From positions 50,451,083 through 50,515,082 of the forward strand of contig CM055100.1 in the NCBI GenBank assembly GCA_029204225.1: a DNA stretch of 64,000 nucleotides. The letters run 5' to 3'. The first letter of the stretch is position 1; every line of letters begins with the position of its first letter. The position numbers were made by a program, and so were the translations under genes. The DNA is from Diphasiastrum complanatum (taxonomy: Eukaryota; Streptophyta; Lycopodiopsida; Lycopodiales; Lycopodiaceae). Shown here piece after piece: positions 12,039 to 21,752 of this stretch. The notes under the pieces were generated by a model. It was not told the origin of the DNA. It saw nothing but the letters and a program-made list of their open reading frames with translations, and did no database searches.

Positions 12039-12693
12039 TGTGAAAATTGTCAACATTTCCTAGCTAGTTTGAGGCCTAAATTGGCTAAAATTGTAAATAG
12101 TTTTGGTTCTGGAGTTTCACACGTGTGAACCAGGCCACAATGTTTTTATTTACTGTATTTTTTCAGTATGATGAAGTGTCAAACTTCATACCCTTCAAAA
12201 TGAGACCATTTTGATGTATTTTGGTCATATAAGCCATTTTTAGCTATTTTTCCTATATAGGGAATATCTAGGGTCAAGTACCTTCTAGAGAGAGGAGAGA
12301 GAGTCATCTTCCTCATCCATAAATAGTAGGGAAGTCGTGGAGAACAGGTTGGAGAAACCTTTTGTATGCTTCATTGAGATCAATAGATCATTGTCATTGT
12401 TTCTTCCTCCATTGAGAGCATTGTTGTGTGTATTGTCTTCAAGCTATTGTGTATGATCTTAGGTGCTTTCCAAAAGTGATAGGCTGATGTATTATGGACT
12501 GTATAATGCTATTTTGGGCCGCACTTGATGTTTATGGAAGTTTCCATTTGTGATAAATGCTTTTTGATCAAGTTCTTTGCATTCTAGGTAGCATAGAATG
12601 TGTTGCCAATTCCTAGCTTATGTAGTTTGGAGTGCAAGCATTCAAGCCAATGATCTTGGAGTTTAGATCCACTTAGGATCTGTATTTTTCACA
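12039..12693 (+). repeat. 5' LTR of young Copia
   Basis: Starts TGTGAAAATTGTC and ends TTTTTCACA, 655 bp. A TATA-like TCCTATATAGGG lies near 12250-12261, and a GA-rich block follows it (12289-12303). It should carry the promoter and polyadenylation signals for the element. Confidence 0.97.
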
Positions 12694-12705
12694 TGGTATC
12701 AGAGC
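12694..12705 (+). promoter_or_regulatory. Primer binding site (initiator Met tRNA)
   Basis: TGGTATCAGAGC directly abuts the LTR end. It is the standard plant Copia primer site, complementary to the 3' end of initiator tRNA-Met. Confidence 0.97.
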
Positions 12706-13865
12706 TGGTTGGCTTCTATTTACAGTAAGTATTCCATTTTTGGTGATATTTGGATGTTTGATCAAGTTCTAGCATGATTTTGCATTGCTTTGTTGATCAA
12801 ATCTTACTAACCTTTGTTTTGTGAGTTGAACTTGTGGATCAAAAGCATATTTCAGGTCTATTGAAGATCAGAGGCTGAAAAGAAACTATTTTGGATCAGA
12901 TCATTACACCTAATCATTTGTGATTGTGAGGCTTGTGCATATTCAATACTAACAATGTTCTTTTCAATCCTATTGTTGACAATCTCCATTCTTGGATGAA
13001 CACTCTCCTTAAGTGGATGAAACTTCTCCTTAAGTGGATGACAAATGCTCTTTTGAGTGAGTTGTAATTCTCCTAAAGGCTGAGCAAAGCTCCCATTTGG
13101 ATGAAAGATCCCCTTTTTTGGGTGAACATATTGTAAGCTCCATTGTGAAGAGCATATTGTAAAGATTGTCATCAATTTTGGCATAAATTTTGGTGTACTT
13201 TGTTGAGCATGTAAGTAACTCTCCTTATGTAATTTGATTGGAGCATTTGCTGGAAGGTGTTAACCATTATGCAAGTGTGTTTTCAGGTTCTTAACAGGTT
13301 GAGGAACATTCTCATGTGAAGTGATCTTAGATCTACATCTAAACACCAAGATTTGACAAGATAGTGAAGCTAGTCTTGTGATTCACTAAGTGTGCTCATT
13401 CATTCACCTCTAAATCTTGTATTTATCACTTGCTGGAGTTTATAAACTTTTAGAAGTGTGGTTTACATGTGGTTTTACAGGTTGAATCAATATCTTAGTG
13501 TGTTGATCATATGTTGATCAAGTTTGTTCATTACTAGGTAATCTTGGCATCCTAGTTTTGGGTATTTTCTAAGAATGCAAGTAACTCTTCACACCATAAC
13601 TTGATTTGGTCACTTGCTGGAAAGTTTGAGAGCTTAAGCAAGAGTGTGTTCAGGTTGGTTTGATTTTGTAATCCATTCTTAGTGTGTGCAAAGTGTTGCA
13701 TGTGTTTCAATCTTCCTTTCTATGCTTGGAAACCATCTAGGTTCAAGATAGAAGTGTTTTAGGGTCCTAAATCTTCATAGATCTCTTTATCTATCATTTG
13801 TTGAGAGAAAAGTGAGTGCTAAGTGCTTTAGGACAGAACCTAAAAGTTGAAGAAACATTAGAATC
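12706..13865 (+). other. Leader of young Copia with degenerate internal repeats
   Basis: A long 1.16-kb leader without a coding frame. The phrase CTCCTTAAGTGGATGA repeats at about 13010 and 13030. A longer pattern (GTAACTCTxC, ... TTGCTGGAA ... AAGxGTGT ... CAGGTT) recurs loosely at about 13212-13290, 13430-13485 and 13580-13655. Confidence 0.7.
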
Positions 13866-14630
13866 ATGGCTTCCAATGGTGGGATCATGCTAGAGTCTAG
13901 TGAAAGGTTGAGTTCATCAAACTACTCTACTTGGAAAGTGAGGATGGAGTCCTTACTTGAGTTGAATGAACTCATGGACATAGTTGCAGAAATTGAAGAG
14001 AGACCTCTCACACTTCAAGAGCAACAAAGGTTTGATAAGAAGGCCAAAAGGGCTCTTCATATCATTAAAATGAATGTTACAAATGAACTTCTCAAGGAAG
14101 TTGGAAAGTGTCAAAGTGCAAGTGAGGCATGGAATGCCTTAAAGAAGCTCTTTGAATCAAATTCCACATCTAGGGTATTGACCCTAAGGAGACAAATATT
14201 TTCTAGTAGGCAAAGAGAGGGTGAAAGTGCTCATGCATTTATCTTGAGAGTTAAGTCCCTAAGTGATGATTTAGCATGCATTGATGAGAACATAAAAGAT
14301 GGTGAAATAGTCCAAGTTATGTTGAATGGTTTGCTAAATGAACATGCAAACCTTGTGCAAAGTTTTTCCATTCAAAGAGTCTTGCCAAGTGTGGTTGACT
14401 TGCAAGAAATCTTATTGGCTGAAGAACATAGGTTGCAATCAAAGCTTGATGGTGCATCCTTGCAAGGTGGAGGTGAAGAGGCTTTCTTCACAAAAGGCAA
14501 ATTCAAGGGCAAAGGTAAAGCAAAGGGAAATGGTCCAAAGGTGGTAACTTTGATCATGATGATCACTCTTCCTCTTCCTCTTCTACTAAGAACAATAAGT
14601 CAAAGTTCAAGTGCTTTTATTGTGGGATAA
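13866..14630 (+). CDS. Copia gag polyprotein (UBN2-type)
   Basis: The frame starts MASNGGIMLESSERLSSSNY, as in its reverse-strand relative at 20504 (MATSSGFMLEGNDRLTSSNY), so the ATG at 13866 is well supported. The capsid region includes NYSTWKVRMESLLE, KAKRALHIIKMNVT and STSRVLTLRRQIFSS, the pattern of plant Copia gag (UBN2 family), which forms the virus-like particle. After a basic GKGKAKGNGPK tract near 14535 the real homology moves to the pol frame. The last 30 codons here (to 14630) are out-of-frame sequence. Homology with the older Copia, where gag and protease share one frame, indicates a one-base deletion in this copy. Confidence 0.92.
   Translation: MASNGGIMLESSERLSSSNYSTWKVRMESLLELNELMDIVAEIEERPLTLQEQQRFDKKAKRALHIIKMNVTNELLKEVGKCQSASEAWNALKKLFESNSTSRVLTLRRQIFSSRQREGESAHAFILRVKSLSDDLACIDENIKDGEIVQVMLNGLLNEHANLVQSFSIQRVLPSVVDLQEILLAEEHRLQSKLDGASLQGGGEEAFFTKGKFKGKGKAKGNGPKVVTLIMMITLPLPLLLRTISQSSSAFIVG
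14535..14541 (+). other. gag-pol frame break
   Basis: At CCAAAGG the coding phase moves by minus one: the nucleocapsid continues as GGNFDHDDHSSSSS in the pol frame. In the reverse-strand relative (19298-20287) gag and protease are in a single frame. A lost A in this short A run explains it. A programmed minus-one shift is possible but no clear slippery heptamer with a downstream structure is evident. Confidence 0.8.
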
Positions 14631-17600
14631 AAGGTCATTTTGCAAATGAATGTTATAAGAAGAAAAGAGAGCAAGGAGAGAGGCAAGGAAATCTTACAAT
14701 AGATGAGGAAGAACATAACACATGTGAATCACTTGTTATGACTTCAAGTTTGTTAGCCAACATAGATGATAATGATCCTTGGTGGATTGATAGTGGAGCC
14801 TCATCTCACATGACAAGACATAAGGAATACTTTACATCCTTATTGTCTTATGAGGGAGAAGGTAACATCATCTACACTGCAAATGATGGTCAATGTGACA
14901 TCAAAGGCATAGGCACTATTCCTATTTCCCTTTCAACAAATAGGAAAGCAAATCTTGAAAATGTTTTGTACATTCCTTCAATCACTAAGAATTTGCTTAG
15001 TGTAAGTCAAATGATTGACAAAGGACTTGATGTGGAGTTCATTGGAGATGCATGTTTGATAAGTAAATGTGGATCCTTGATTGCTCAAGGTAGGAGGCAT
15101 GGTAAACTTTTCAAGCTTGATGCATGTGTGATCTCTAATCATGAAGGATGTATGGCTAGGGAGCAATTGACAAACCAAGAAGTTTGGCACAAGAGGTTGG
15201 GCCATCCCAACTTCAAATCTTTGGAGGTAATGGCAAAGAAAGAGCTTGTTCTTGGTCTCCCTAAAAGTCTTGTTGCAAACAATAGTGTTTGTGAACATTG
15301 TGCCTTGTCCAAATCTCATAGACTTGCTTATTCTAGATCTACTTCTAGATCTAAAGAAGCTTTTCAACTTGTGCATTCTGATATTCATTCTTCTAGTACA
15401 ACTAGCAATGATGGGGCAAAGATGTATGCAACTTTCATTGATGACTTTAGTAGGTATACTTGGATCTATCTTCTTAAAAGTAAGGATGAAGTGTTTGCTG
15501 CATTTGTCAAGTTCAAGAATGAAATGGAAAACCAATTCAATACAAAGATCAAATGCTTAAGATCTGATAATGGAGGGGAATACACCTCAAATAGGTTCAA
15601 AGACTTTTGTATAGCACATGGGATTAAGAGGGAGATGTCTAGTCCTAGGACTCCACAACAGAATGGAGTGGCCGAGAGGAAGAATAGAACCCTTTGTGAA
15701 TGTGCCAAGGCAATGAGACTACATGCTAATCTTGCTAAGTCTTTTTGGGGGGAAGCTTTAGCATGTGCTAACTATCTATGTAATAGATGGACAAGTGCTT
15801 CCTTGGATGGTAAAACTCCTCATGAGGTTCTTTATGGTAGAAGGCCGAGTGTCAAGCATTGTAGGATCTTTGGATGTACATGTTTTGTCAATATCACACT
15901 TGATGATAGAACTAAAGAAGATCCTTCATCAAAGAAGGGTGTGTTTGTTGGCTATAGTGAAGTAAGCAAGGCTTACAAAGTGTACATTCCTTCTACAAAG
16001 AAAGTTGTCATAAGTAGGGATGTCATCTTTCATGAAGAGAATGTTTCCAATGTTGTTGATGTTGATGTTGATGTGCCTACTAATCATCATGATGTGCAAG
16101 ATGTCTTGGATGAAGATGGAGATGCCACTCCAAAGCAAACTTCAAGGAAGACTCAAAGGCAAAGGGCTAAGCCATCAAGGCTAACCTATGATGAAAAAGG
16201 AAAGCAAGTGGTGGACAACTCTAACCTTGCTTTTCTTACCTCTTTTGATGAACCAACTTGTGTAGGTGAAGCAATTCAAAAGAAGGAATGGATCCAAGCC
16301 ATGGATCATGAGCATCAAGCACTCATCAAAAGCAACACATGGAGGTTGGTAAAGCTTCCAAAGGACAAGAAGGCAATTGGTTGTAAGTGGATCTTCAAGA
16401 TCAAGACAAATCAAGATGGATCAATCAACAAGTACAAGGCAAGGTTGGTGGCAAAGGGGTATGCTCAAGAATATGGTATTGACTATGATGAGACCTTTGC
16501 ACCCGTGGCAAAGATGGTAACTATTCGAATCCTAATCTCTCTTGCAACTCTTTATGATTGGGATATGTGGCAAATGGATGTTACTAATGCCTTCTTGAAT
16601 GGTGATCTTGAAGAAGATATTTACATGGAGCAACCCGAGGGCTATGTTTCACATGATGAGCCTAATCATGTGTGCTATCTCCAAAAGAGTTTGTATGGGC
16701 TAAAGCAAGCACCAAGGAGTTGGTATGCTAAGCTCAATTCCTTCTTACTTTCTCAAAACTTTGTTATGAGTGAGTATGATCATTCTCTCTACTTTAGATT
16801 GAATGAAAATGATATCACTTTACTTTTGATCTATGTTGATGACATTATCTTAAGTGGTGGTAACAATCTAGATATAGATGAAATCAAGATGGCACTCAAA
16901 AGAGAGTTTGAAATTCAAGATCTTGGTAAACTTCATTATATCTTAGGAATAGAGATTATTAGAACTTCTAAATCTACATTCATATGTCAAGAAAAGTATG
17001 TTAACTCTATTCTAAAAAGGTTTCATATGGAAGATTGTAAAGTTGTTTCTACTCCTATGGAATCAAATGTAAAGCTAACTACAAGAAGTAATGAAAGATC
17101 CTTCAAGGACATTACTCTCTATAGAAAGCTAATAGGATCTCTTATATGGTTAACCATCACAAGACCTGATCTAAGCTTTGTGGTTGGTAAACTAAGTCAA
17201 TTTATGCAAGATCCTAGTGAGGCTCATTGGAAGCTAGGAAAGAGAGTACTTAGATACATCTCGGGATCTAGAGATTTTGGCATCTTGTATGGAGGTACTA
17301 CACCTAACCTTTGTGGATTTTCAGATTCAGATTTTGCAGGTGATCAAATGGATAGGAAGTCAACAAGTGCCTTTGCAATCTATCTTGGAGATGGAGTGGT
17401 CTCATGGCTATCAAAGAAGCAACCAACTATCTCTCTATCTTCCACCGAAGCCGAGTACAAGGCATTAACAACATGCACCAAGGAGATTCTTTGGATCAAG
17501 AGGATGTTATTGGATCTTCACTTGCTGGAACCAGAGAAGACTCCAATCATACTTTGTGATAACCTTTCAGCCCAAAGCTTGGCATGCAATCCTGTTTTTC

Positions 17601-17818
17601 ATGCAAGGAGCAAGCACATTGAGATTGCTCACCATTTTGTGAGAGATCAAGTCATTGCCAAAGAGGTGGAGCTTCAACATGTCTCTTCAAAGGAGTGTGT
17701 GGCTGATATCTTCACCAAACCATTGGGAAAGGACCTATATTTAATGCATAGATCTAATCTTGGAATGTGCTCAAAGACTATGTTGAAACTAGCATCCAAT
17801 GTTGAAGAGGGAGTGTGA
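14540..17818 (+). CDS. Copia pol polyprotein (protease, integrase, RT, RNase H)
   Basis: This frame is open from 14540; the first ATG is at 14738, and residues below are counted from it. Before that ATG lies the CCHC knuckle CFYCGIKGHFANEC. Then follow protease WWIDSGASSHM (Asp18), GAG-pre-integrase with HKRLGH and CEHC, integrase with Asp215, Asp277 and Glu313 (a DD35E arrangement), RT with GCKWIFKIK and YVDD at 699-702, and RNase H with FSDSDFAGD, STEAEY and ADIFTKPLGKD. The stop TGA lies inside the 3' LTR, so the polypurine tract codes for the final EEGV. No internal stop or frameshift is seen. It needs gag-frame translation to be expressed, so the upstream frame break may silence it. Confidence 0.96.
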   Translation, partial: GGNFDHDDHSSSSSSTKNNKSKFKCFYCGIKGHFANECYKKKREQGERQGNLTIDEEEHNTCESLVMTSSLLANIDDNDPWWIDSGASSHMTRHKEYFTSLLSYEGEGNIIYTANDGQCDIKGIGTIPISLSTNRKANLENVLYIPSITKNLLSVSQMIDKGLDVEFIGDACLISKCGSLIAQGRRHGKLFKLDACVISNHEGCMAREQLTNQEVWHKRLGHPNFKSLEVMAKKELVLGLPKSLVANNSVCEHCALSKSHRLAYSRSTSRSKEAFQLVHSDIHSSSTTSNDGAKMYATFIDDFSRYTWIYLLKSKDEVFAAFVKFKNEMENQFNTKIKCLRSDNGGEYTSNRFKDFCIAHGIKREMSSPRTPQQNGVAERKNRTLCECAKAMRLHANLAKSFWGEALACANYLCNRWTSASLDGKTPHEVLYGRRPSVKHCRIFGCTCFVNITLDDRTKEDPSSKKGVFVGYSEVSKAYKVYIPSTKKVVISRDVIFHEENVSNVVDVDVDVPTNHHDVQDVLDEDGDATPKQTSRKTQRQRAKPSRLTYDEKGKQVVDNSNLAFLTSFDEPTCVGEAIQKKEWIQAMDHEHQALIKSNTWRLVKLPKDKKAIGCKWIFKIKTNQDGSINKYKARLVAKGYAQEYGIDYDETFAPVAKMVTIRILISLATLYDWDMWQMDVTNAFLNGDLEEDIYMEQPEGYVSHDEPNHVCYLQKSLYGLKQAPRSWYAKLNSFLLSQNFVMSEYDHSLYFRLNENDITLLLIYVDDIILSGGNNLDIDEIKMALKREFEIQDLGKLHYILGIEIIRTSKSTFICQEKYVNSILKRFHMEDCKVVSTPMESNVKLTTRSNERSFKDITLYRKLIGSLIWLTITRPDLSFVVGKLSQFMQDPSEAHWKLGKRVLRYISGSRDFGILYGGTTPNLCGFSDSDFAGDQMDRKSTSAFAIYLGDGVVSWLSKKQPTISLSSTEAEYKALTTCTKEILWIKRMLLDLHLLEPEKTPIILCDNLSAQSLACNPVFHARSKHIEIAHHFVRDQVIAKEVELQHVSSKECVADIFTKPLGKDLYLMHRSNLGMCSKTMLKLASNVEEGV
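17803..17813 (+). promoter_or_regulatory. Polypurine tract
   Basis: GAAGAGGGAG directly before the 3' LTR primes plus-strand synthesis. It overlaps the end of the pol coding frame. Confidence 0.92.
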
Positions 17819-18468
17819 AAATTGTCAACATTTCCTAGCTAGTTTGAGGCCTAAATTGGCTAAAATTGTAAATAGTTTTGGTTCTGGAGTTTCACACGTG
17901 TGAACCAGGCCACAATGTTTTTATTTACTGTATTTTTTCAGTATGATGAAGTGTCAAACTTCATACCCTTCAAAATGAGACCATTTTGATGTATTTTGGT
18001 CATATAAGCCATTTTTAGCTATTTTTCCTATATAGGGAATATCTAGGGTCAAGTACCTTCTAGAGAGAGGAGAGAGAGTCATCTTCCTCATCCATAAATA
18101 GTAGGGAAGTCGTGGAGAACAGGTTGGAGAAACCTTTTGTATGCTTCATTGAGATCAATAGATCATTGTCATTGTTTCTTCCTCCATTGAGAGCATTGTT
18201 GTGTGTATTGTCTTCAAGCTATTGTGTATGATCTTAGGTGCTTTCCAAAAGTGATAGGCTGATGTATTATGGACTGTATAATGCTATTTTGGGCCGCACT
18301 TGATGTTTATGGAAGTTTCCATTTGTGATAAATGCTTTTTGATCAAGTTCTTTGCATTCTAGGTAGCATAGAATGTGTTGCCAATTCCTAGCTTATATAG
18401 TTTGGAGTGCAAGCATTCAAGCCAATGATCTTGGAGTTTAGATCCACTTAGGATCTGTATTTTTCACA
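17814..18468 (+). repeat. 3' LTR of young Copia
   Basis: 655 bp, identical to 12039-12693 except for A at 18397 where the 5' copy has G. It is followed by the AAAAA target duplication. Confidence 0.97.
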
Positions 18469-19364
18469 AAAAATATATCTTTCCTTGAAGATGGATCCTC
18501 CTTGGTCCTATCATCAAGAATTATGTTGGCATAGCATGTGCATCCAAAAGTTTTAAGAAAGTTGACACTCGGCCTCCTCTTGAATAGCATCTCAAAAGGT
18601 GTCCTTCCATCCAAAATAGCACTCAGCTACCTATTGCACAAGAAATTAGCACACAACAAAGATTGATCCCAAAATGGCTTATCAAGCTTAGCACTTAACC
18701 TCATGTCTTTGGCACTTTCACATAAAGTCCTATTCTTCCTCTTGGCCACTCCATTTTGTTGTGGGGTCCTTGGTGTTGTAAACTCCCTCTTCATCCCATG
18801 CTCATCACAAAAGGCCTTGAACTTGGTAGATATGTACTCTCCACCATTGTCACTCCTCAAGCATTTGATCCTTGTAGAAAATTGGTTCTCCCTTGCATTC
18901 TTGAACTTGACAAAAACATCATACACTTCATCTTTGCTCTTTGGTAGATAGCTCCAACAAAATCTACTAAAATCATCAATGAAAGTTACATACATCTTAG
19001 CTCCACTATTGCTAATTGTAATAATTCCATGAATATCCGAATGTACAACCTAAAAAGGCTTTGTAGATTTAGATGTAGATCTAGTATGAGGTAGTCTATG
19101 TGACATTGACAAAGCACAAGACTCACAAACATGATTGATGCCACTTAAGGAACTTGGAAGACCTATCACAACCTTCTTTCTAGCCATTACCTCCAATGAC
19201 TTGAAGTTGAGGTGTCCCATCCTTTTATGCCAAACCTCTTGAATAAGTATTTTCTCTCTTGCAACACATCCAACTTTGTTAGCAATAACACAAGCATCTA
19301 GTTTGAAAAATTTCCCTTTCCTTTTACTTTTGCAATCAAGATATGCTTCCTTTTGATCATACAA
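18469..19364 (-). pseudogene. Older Copia: GAG-pre-integrase and integrase core
   Basis: Reverse-strand frames give VWHKRMGHLNFKSLEVM with CESC (19050-19364), then YVTFIDDFSRFCWSYL, CLRSDNGGEY and TPQQNGVAKRKNRT (18627-18995), and on to the ILDDRTKEDPSS-like block before the nested insertion. They match the young element closely. The catalytic glutamate of the NGVAERKN motif is lysine here. Stops at about 18626 and a frame change near 19050 break the frame. It continues at 11701-12038 on the other side of the nested element. Confidence 0.9.
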
Positions 19365-20504
19365 GCATCTCTATCAAACTCAACTTTGAGGCCTTTACTT
19401 AGCAATTGACTCACTTTAAGTAAATTTTTGGTAATAGATGGAATGAACAAAACATCCTTCAAATAAGCATTCCTATTTGTAGAGAGAGAAATAGGAATTG
19501 TGCCAATCCTTTTGATTGCACACTCACCATCATTGGCCGTGTAGATCACCCTCTTATCATCTCCATATGCCAACAAAGAAGTGAAGTACTCTTTCTGAAA
19601 AGTCATGTGTGAACTTGCTCCAGTATCAATCCACCATGGATCTAGATCTCCATCATTAACAAGCATACATGAAGACATTACAAAAGCATCATCATTTGCA
19701 TTTTTAATATCCAAACCATCATCATCAAGAGTAGTATGACCTTGCTTGTCACCTTGATCTCTCTTCTTCTTGTAGCACTCACTGGCAAAGTGTCCTTTGA
19801 TGCCACAATAGAAGCACTTGAGCTTTGCCCTATCTTTCTTTTTGCCATTTGAAGAAGCCTCCCCTTGATCTTGGCCTTTAGACCACTTAATTTTGCTTTT
19901 GTCCTTGATGAACATACCCTCCTCTCCAACTTGAGATGTTGATGAAGATCCACCTCTTGCTTGAAGCCTATATTCTTCATTGATCAAGATCTCTTGAAGA
20001 TCCATCAAATTTGGCAAAGTTCTTTGAATAGAAAGACTTTGTACAATGTTAGCATGAGCATCCAACAATCCATTAAGAGTAACTTGAACGAGGTCTCCTT
20101 CCTTAATATTCTCATCATTCAAAGCTTTCACTCTCAAAACAAAAGTATTTGCACTCTCTTCACTCTTTTGCAGACTTTGAAAGATTTGTCTTCTTAGAGT
20201 TAACACTCTAGAAGTAGACTTGAACTCATAAGGCTTCCCAAGCCTTACTTGATGAAGTACACTTATCAACTTCCTTGAGAAGTTCATTGGTTACATTCAT
20301 CTTTATCATATGTAGAGCTCTTTTGGCCCTCTTGTCATACCTCACTTGACCTTGTTGTGTTGTTGGACTCTCTTCCAAACCTACAACAATATCCAAAACA
20401 AAATTCATCTCAAGAAGTGATTCCATCCTCACTTTCCACAATGAATAGTTACTTGAGGTAAGCCTATCATTGCCTTCCAACATGAATCCACTTGATGTAG
20501 CCAT
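19298..20504 (-). pseudogene. Older Copia: gag and protease
   Basis: Gag starts at 20504 (MATSSGFMLEGNDRL) and is frameshifted near 20240-20290, where RKLISVLHQV replaces the expected residues. It then continues STSRVLTLRRQIFQS, knuckle CFYCGIKGHFASEC and protease WWIDTGASSHM in a single frame to 19298. It is a close relative of the young Copia gag. Here gag and protease share a frame, which is the evidence that the young copy's shift is a mutation. Confidence 0.9.
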
Positions 20505-21091
20505 GTATCAATGACCTAATCTTCTCTTCTAACCTGGTCCAATGCACAAAGCACTCTTTTGAACAACAACAAATTCTTTCAAAAAGAAATCATAAAGATA
20601 TGGAACCTCTCAATTCTCTTCTAACACTTATACCAAGCAAATCAACACATAGAATAGTGAAATCTTGATCAACCTATGATTTATCCTCAATCTAATGAGT
20701 CTTGCCACTTCCTAAGATTGATACACACTCAAATAAATTTTAGTTACCTCACAATCTAGAGATCCAATCAAAATTAGGGTTTTGAAAAAAATCACAAAAA
20801 ATTGATTATTTCGATTTCTACATGCAATTGTCTAAAACTTGATATGCAATCTGTAGCCACCACTTAGGCTTTTCCAATGCTCTGAAAATAGGCCAAATCT
20901 AGTAAGTATGGTGTGAAATTTAAATTGATCAAGAATATAAACCTATTTTGAGTTTTGATCTACAAAAGGTCCAATTTACATATGCAAGAAACTCGATTTT
21001 GGTGTAGAATCCAATCTAGCATGCTCTAGCATTGATATCTTCTCCAAATCATTGATAGATGTGAATGCTTCTTTCATAACCTAAAACACAA
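20505..21091 (-). other. Leader of older Copia
   Basis: Non-coding sequence between the gag start and the primer binding site of the reverse-strand Copia. It is shorter than the leader of the young element. Confidence 0.75.
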
Positions 21092-21103
21092 GCTCTGATA
21101 CCA
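21092..21103 (-). promoter_or_regulatory. Primer binding site of older Copia
   Basis: The forward strand reads GCTCTGATACCA, the complement of TGGTATCAGAGC, directly beside the LTR. It fixes the reverse orientation. Confidence 0.95.
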
Positions 21104-21752
21104 TGTGAAAGATTTCAGATCAATTAAGATCCAAATCCGTAAAATGATCTTGGGTTAGAAAGACAACAATTCACCAATCTTGTCAATGTAGAAAAACCAA
21201 CATCTACACTATGAACGAGATGCAAACTCTAATAGATCTTGATCAAACATTAATCAAAACATAAAATAAAGTTTTTTTTTTGTACAAAAATAGTAGGCTA
21301 CTATATTTCACACGTGTGGATATGAAAATAACATTTAATGAACATTCTACACACAAAATTGAAAGATATCACAAGTATAGTGCACCAGTGGATAGTAGAA
21401 CCCAAGAGAACCATGTATAAGCATGAATGAGATAAGACAGAGAGAAAGACTCCTCTTCCCATGAGTTACATCATTTTATAACAGGTCCAAACCTAAGTTC
21501 AAACTTTGGTTTCCCTCCATAATGAAAAACCCTACTATTATTGTGACTAGATTCAATGTCTCTACTACTCAAATTGAATCTACCAAAAACTCGTGTTCAA
21601 CACTTTCCCACACTTTCCAAAAGTGTTTATTTAAATGCTTTTAGACTAATATTACTTACAAAAGTTAAACTCTAAGTCTAATATGAAATTGACCTCAATT
21701 GCCATATAAACGAATGTAGCAGATTTGACTAAACTAGTTAAAATCTCTCACA
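21104..21752 (-). repeat. 5' LTR of older Copia
   Basis: 649 bp with termini TGTGAAAGAT and CTCTCACA on the forward strand, followed by the CTACA duplication. It matches 10239-10875 with scattered substitutions and a 12-bp length difference. Confidence 0.92.

Larger units (their letters stand above)
12039..18468 (+). mobile_element. Young, near-complete Copia element (inner level of nest)
   Basis: It is 6430 bp with 655-bp LTRs that differ at a single site (G at 12622, A at 18397) by direct comparison. The 5-bp duplication AAAAA flanks it (12034-12038 and 18469-18473). It has a canonical Met primer site, a purine tract, a gag frame and a 1026-codon pol frame with every catalytic motif present. 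The near identity of the LTRs indicates a very recent insertion. The only obvious defect is a one-base shift between the gag and pol frames near 14535-14540. Confidence 0.97.
10239..21752 (-). mobile_element. Older Copia element, reverse strand (middle level of nest)
   Basis: Two LTRs (10239-10875 and 21104-21752) flanked by a 5-bp duplication CTACA (10234-10238 and 21753-21757), a Met-type primer site (complement of 21092-21103) and a purine tract next to the 10875 end define a complete insertion on the reverse strand. Without the nested young Copia it is about 5.1 kb. It encodes gag, protease and integrase in disrupted frames. RT and most of RNase H are missing and replaced by about 0.7 kb of unassigned sequence. 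The two LTRs differ at roughly 20 sites in their first 300 bp by eye, so it is much older than the element inside it. Confidence 0.92.

Noticed and set aside
13000-13110. CRISPR-like regular repeats in the Copia leader
   Set aside because: Only two short copies of CTCCTTAAGTGGATGA with irregular spacing, in a plant retrotransposon leader.
12858-13184. Reverse-strand ORF with HPLKE repeats in the young Copia leader
   Set aside because: It lies antisense in the leader and its repeats come from the small DNA repeat. No start context or homology.
14978-15535. 185-codon reverse-strand ORF within pol
   Set aside because: It is antisense to the integrase region of the young Copia, and nothing indicates an antisense gene.
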